Made by a program: the position numbers and the translations under genes. Below the pieces are notes generated by a model. It did no database searches and was not told the origin of the DNA. It saw only the letters and a program-made list of their open reading frames with translations. Shown here piece after piece: positions 61,144 through 64,000 of a stretch of DNA of 64,000 bases. The number at the start of each line of letters is the position of its first letter. The first letter of the stretch is position 1. Origin of the DNA: Mytilus galloprovincialis (taxonomy: Eukaryota > Mollusca > Bivalvia > Mytilida > Mytilidae); assembly GCF_965363235.1 (NCBI RefSeq), contig NC_134845.1:61099261-61163260 (forward strand). The letters are read 5' to 3'.

Positions 61144-64000
61144 GAGAACAGTTATGTATAAAACTAACACATTTATTGTGGAATGTCTGATTTCATGTTT
61201 CACATCAATATGTAATGTTTTATTCACACATTTTCCATTGGTGACTGCATTTGTATAATATATCATTTAAAATAATATAATTTATACAACAAGCTGCGAG
61301 CTAATTGTTACTGTTAATATATGTGTAATGCAAGAAAGTGCTTTTGTGTTGTTATGAATGGTTGTTATGGTAACTTGGCAAAATACTGTGTCGAAATTGT
61401 AAACGAATTTGTACATAGACTTATTGGCAACTGAAATCTGCTTATTTTGATACATACAAAAAAATAAGAACAAAAGAAGCTGGTCATTAGACCAAAATGA
61501 AACAAATTTGACATTGTAAAAGGTCAACACCAGGTGTCACCACTTTAAAGCTTATTTTAATTAAATAGTGCTATTAAATTGAACTTCTGACTACAATATA
61601 CCAAATGCTTTTACTTAACCATTTCTTGAGGCATATTATGATTGTAACTTCATTCTTTAAATAAATTTTATGTCATATAACTGAGATTTTATGATTCAGT
61701 CCAATTATGAAAACTTTATTCTTTGTTTCTTTTTCTTTTTATATTGTTGATGCTGTTATTCAGTGATTGACGTTTACAATTTTATCCATGTTACTTTAAG
61801 TTGTTTCATTGCTTCAATTTCAATCATACATTTCATTGTCATTCAGTTATTTGTTTTGAATCATCTGCAGGTATATATATATATAGTGCTTGAGTAATCG
61901 GCAGGGATCCAGTTTATCCTTACACAAATAAGTTGTATATAATCTCTATTTCAAAGATAAAGTCCATAAGGGTCAACTTTTACATATAAAATAGATACAA
62001 AACTGTTTTCTGCTCTTTTGTCACCCCTAGTTCAAAAGAATGTTTGATAAAAACTCCAATGTCAATTAAATTCAGAGGTGGAGCTAAAGAAAGATTTTAA
62101 AGTCAAATTCAGGCATTTGAAAATGGATTAAAGTTGCACTGCCCTGCACGGTCATTAAGGTGGAATATAAGGACTGCTGAGTTTCTTTTGATTGTCCTGT
62201 TTGTAAAAATAAAAAAAATAAATGATTCCTCAACTAGCAGTGCTATAACCAAGGGATTTTTGTGAGGCCTTTTTTCATTTTACCAAGAATTTCTCGAAAT
62301 GCACAGATTGAATTATTCCCTTTTATTTATTCTGACTATTAACAAACCCCCATGAATAGGTTTGGCCTAGAGTATTGAAATGTTAACTGCGAAAATAACA
62401 ATTGTTAGAATACACAAACAGTTTTAAAATATTCATTCTTTTTTTTCAAAAGTTTACATGTGAGAAAAGGCTTTTCTTTTTATACTTCATAAAATTCACA
62501 CAGCACATTGATTTATAGACCAATTTTTGTTGTTGCTTTTAAAGTATTACCATCAGTAGATTACAAATTATGTTTATTAAACTACAGAATGGTGTTGTTT
62601 GGTATTATTTCTGTAAGCTCTCTTATTTGTTTCCCTATGGAAATTTGTACTCCTCATATTAACAAGTTTAATATTTAAAATTTACACAGCAACACATTGA
62701 AAATTAAACAAAAATACTAGACAGTAGGATATTAACTAGAAGAAAATGATATGTCCAGTAATAATTTTTTCATAAATGATAAACATGTGACCATTTATAG
62801 AATAACTGAACCATGCATTGTTGTAAACTTGTATGTCATTTGTGAAGAGTTGATCATACCACATCTTCTTTTATACATACATATCTGTTTTCAAATATAT
62901 GTATTTTACAGAAAGAAACCAATTTGTAAAGTTAAAATTGACCGGTCAATAGAATTTTTCAGTTCAGCAATGGAGCAGTTTGTAATTCATCAGCATTTTG
63001 TTATGTCATGTGATTGTGAAGTTTATGTTGCCGATTAAAAACTGTAAATATACATTTGTACAACTGATTTACTGTTAGAATTTGCTCAATGTTGTCTGCA
63101 TTGCTGTTGGCAGGAAAGTATTGTCCAGTTATTGAGTGATTGTCCTTAGTGCAGAAGGTCATGGGTTCATTCCCAGAGCAGGTTGAACGAGATACTAATA
63201 TTGATAAATTGCTGCTTGTCTGTATAAAAGTTAGATTTAAGATTGGTTGGCTAGGAGATTTAATAATGTGAACAGTAGGATAAAATGTCATCTTGCAGAC
63301 ATAAAAATCTGATTCAGTGTTTTGGACTAGTACAAAGCAGGTGTATATTTCAAGTATTCATTACAATATCTCATGAAATGTTGATAGTATTTTAATATTA
63401 AATATACTGTAAATTCAGAAATTGTGGGGAAATGTTTTTGATTGTGAAAATTGTTAGGGTACAGTGTTCTCTCCAGGACCTTTAAGCATCATGGTAGGGA
63501 ATAACAATAATGAATATGGCATTTGTGTCAATTGATCAACAATCCAAACAAAAAAAGCAGGCAAAATTTCTTAATATACATTTTCCTGTAGCAGATTTTG
63601 ATATTTTCCAGTTATGACCTCTAGCCTGTGGAATGTGTGAACAAGTTCATTAATGTTGTGTTCATCTATTGATTAGATTGGTTGACTGATTGTTTTTTGC
63701 TTGCTTAATGTCCAGTGGGAAATATTTCATGCAAGTTCAGGATGATTAATTCATTAATTTTATCAAGTTAGGCCAACAAGAATGAAAAGGTGGAAAATTA
63801 TGACTGCCATTTGAAATGAGGGTATGTTGGATGTGGGTTATAAATTCAAGCTTGCAACAGGCTACATATAGACTACCCAAAGAGATAATGAAAGAGCCTT
63901 ATAAACTGGCAGAGAACATGAGAATCTCTACAGGAGGCATCAGATTTAACATCCATAATAGAATAAACGGAGTAATTATACATTCTTTAGTTTTAGTGTA
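61144..64000. other. HSP110 downstream flank, no gene recognised
   Basis: AT-rich. Holds fragments of the SINE-like family (CATACCACATCTTCTTTTAT at about 62856), a possible tRNA-like stretch (GGTCATGGGTTCATTCCC near 63157), a CTGTAAATTC MITE end at 63407 and a hAT-type end at 63463. The short frames show no family motifs. Confidence 0.5.

Noticed and set aside
63110..63180. tRNA-like B-box stretch GGTTCATTCCC
   Set aside because: No matching acceptor stem or A box could be paired; more likely a decayed SINE head.

Overview
The window reads as nuclear DNA of a marine bivalve, most likely a mussel (Mytilidae). It is AT-rich, has long introns with GT-AG junctions, and is packed with short non-autonomous transposons, tRNA-derived SINEs and retroelement tails of the kinds that recur in bivalve genomes. 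The species assignment is inference from repeat style and protein similarity recalled from memory; no database search was possible.

Three protein-coding genes are supported. (1) An HSP70 gene on the minus strand (coding 8430 down to 6829), with one intron in the 5' UTR. It is cut short by an in-frame TAA, and the same reading frame continues for 71 more recognisable HSP70 residues to 6613. (2) Polo-like kinase 4 (PLK4, the centriole-duplication kinase) on the minus strand. It has 16 coding exons from 34792 down to 16520, giving a 971-residue model, almost the human length. A second, mutually exclusive first exon at 25832-26116 would put a 95-residue extension ahead of the kinase domain. (3) An HSP110/HSPA4-type chaperone on the plus strand, with 17 coding exons from 35354 to 60785 and an 846-residue model. 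Every exon-exon join in the PLK4 and HSP110 models keeps the reading frame.

PLK4 and HSP110 are head to head, with 561 bp between start codons. A perfect three-unit heat-shock element lies on the HSP110 side of this gap. In human, PLK4 and HSPA4L are also neighbours (4q28), so the linkage may be ancestral to bilaterians.

Layout: 1-1.3 kb, end of a ~500-bp-period tandem-repeat element carrying a solo LTR; 1.3-6.6 kb, retroelement tails, a reverse-transcriptase fragment split by a hAT-like MITE, other MITEs; 6.6-9.2 kb, HSP70; 9.2-15 kb, nested repeats, a second reverse-transcriptase fragment, SINEs; 15-16.5 kb, unannotated PLK4 3' flank; 16.5-26.1 kb, most PLK4 exons; 26.1-34.7 kb, PLK4 intron 1 with MITEs and SINEs; 34.8-35.35 kb, shared promoter; 35.35-60.8 kb, HSP110, whose introns hold most of the best-resolved mobile elements (a foldback element carrying a nested hAT insertion, a piggyBac-type MITE, a Helitron-like tandem-repeat element, inverted palindromic copies flanking exon 11); 60.8-64 kb, 3' flank with no gene recognised.

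Functionally, HSP70 and HSP110 work together: HSP110 proteins are nucleotide-exchange factors and holdases for HSP70. PLK4 is unrelated to them and is linked only by position.
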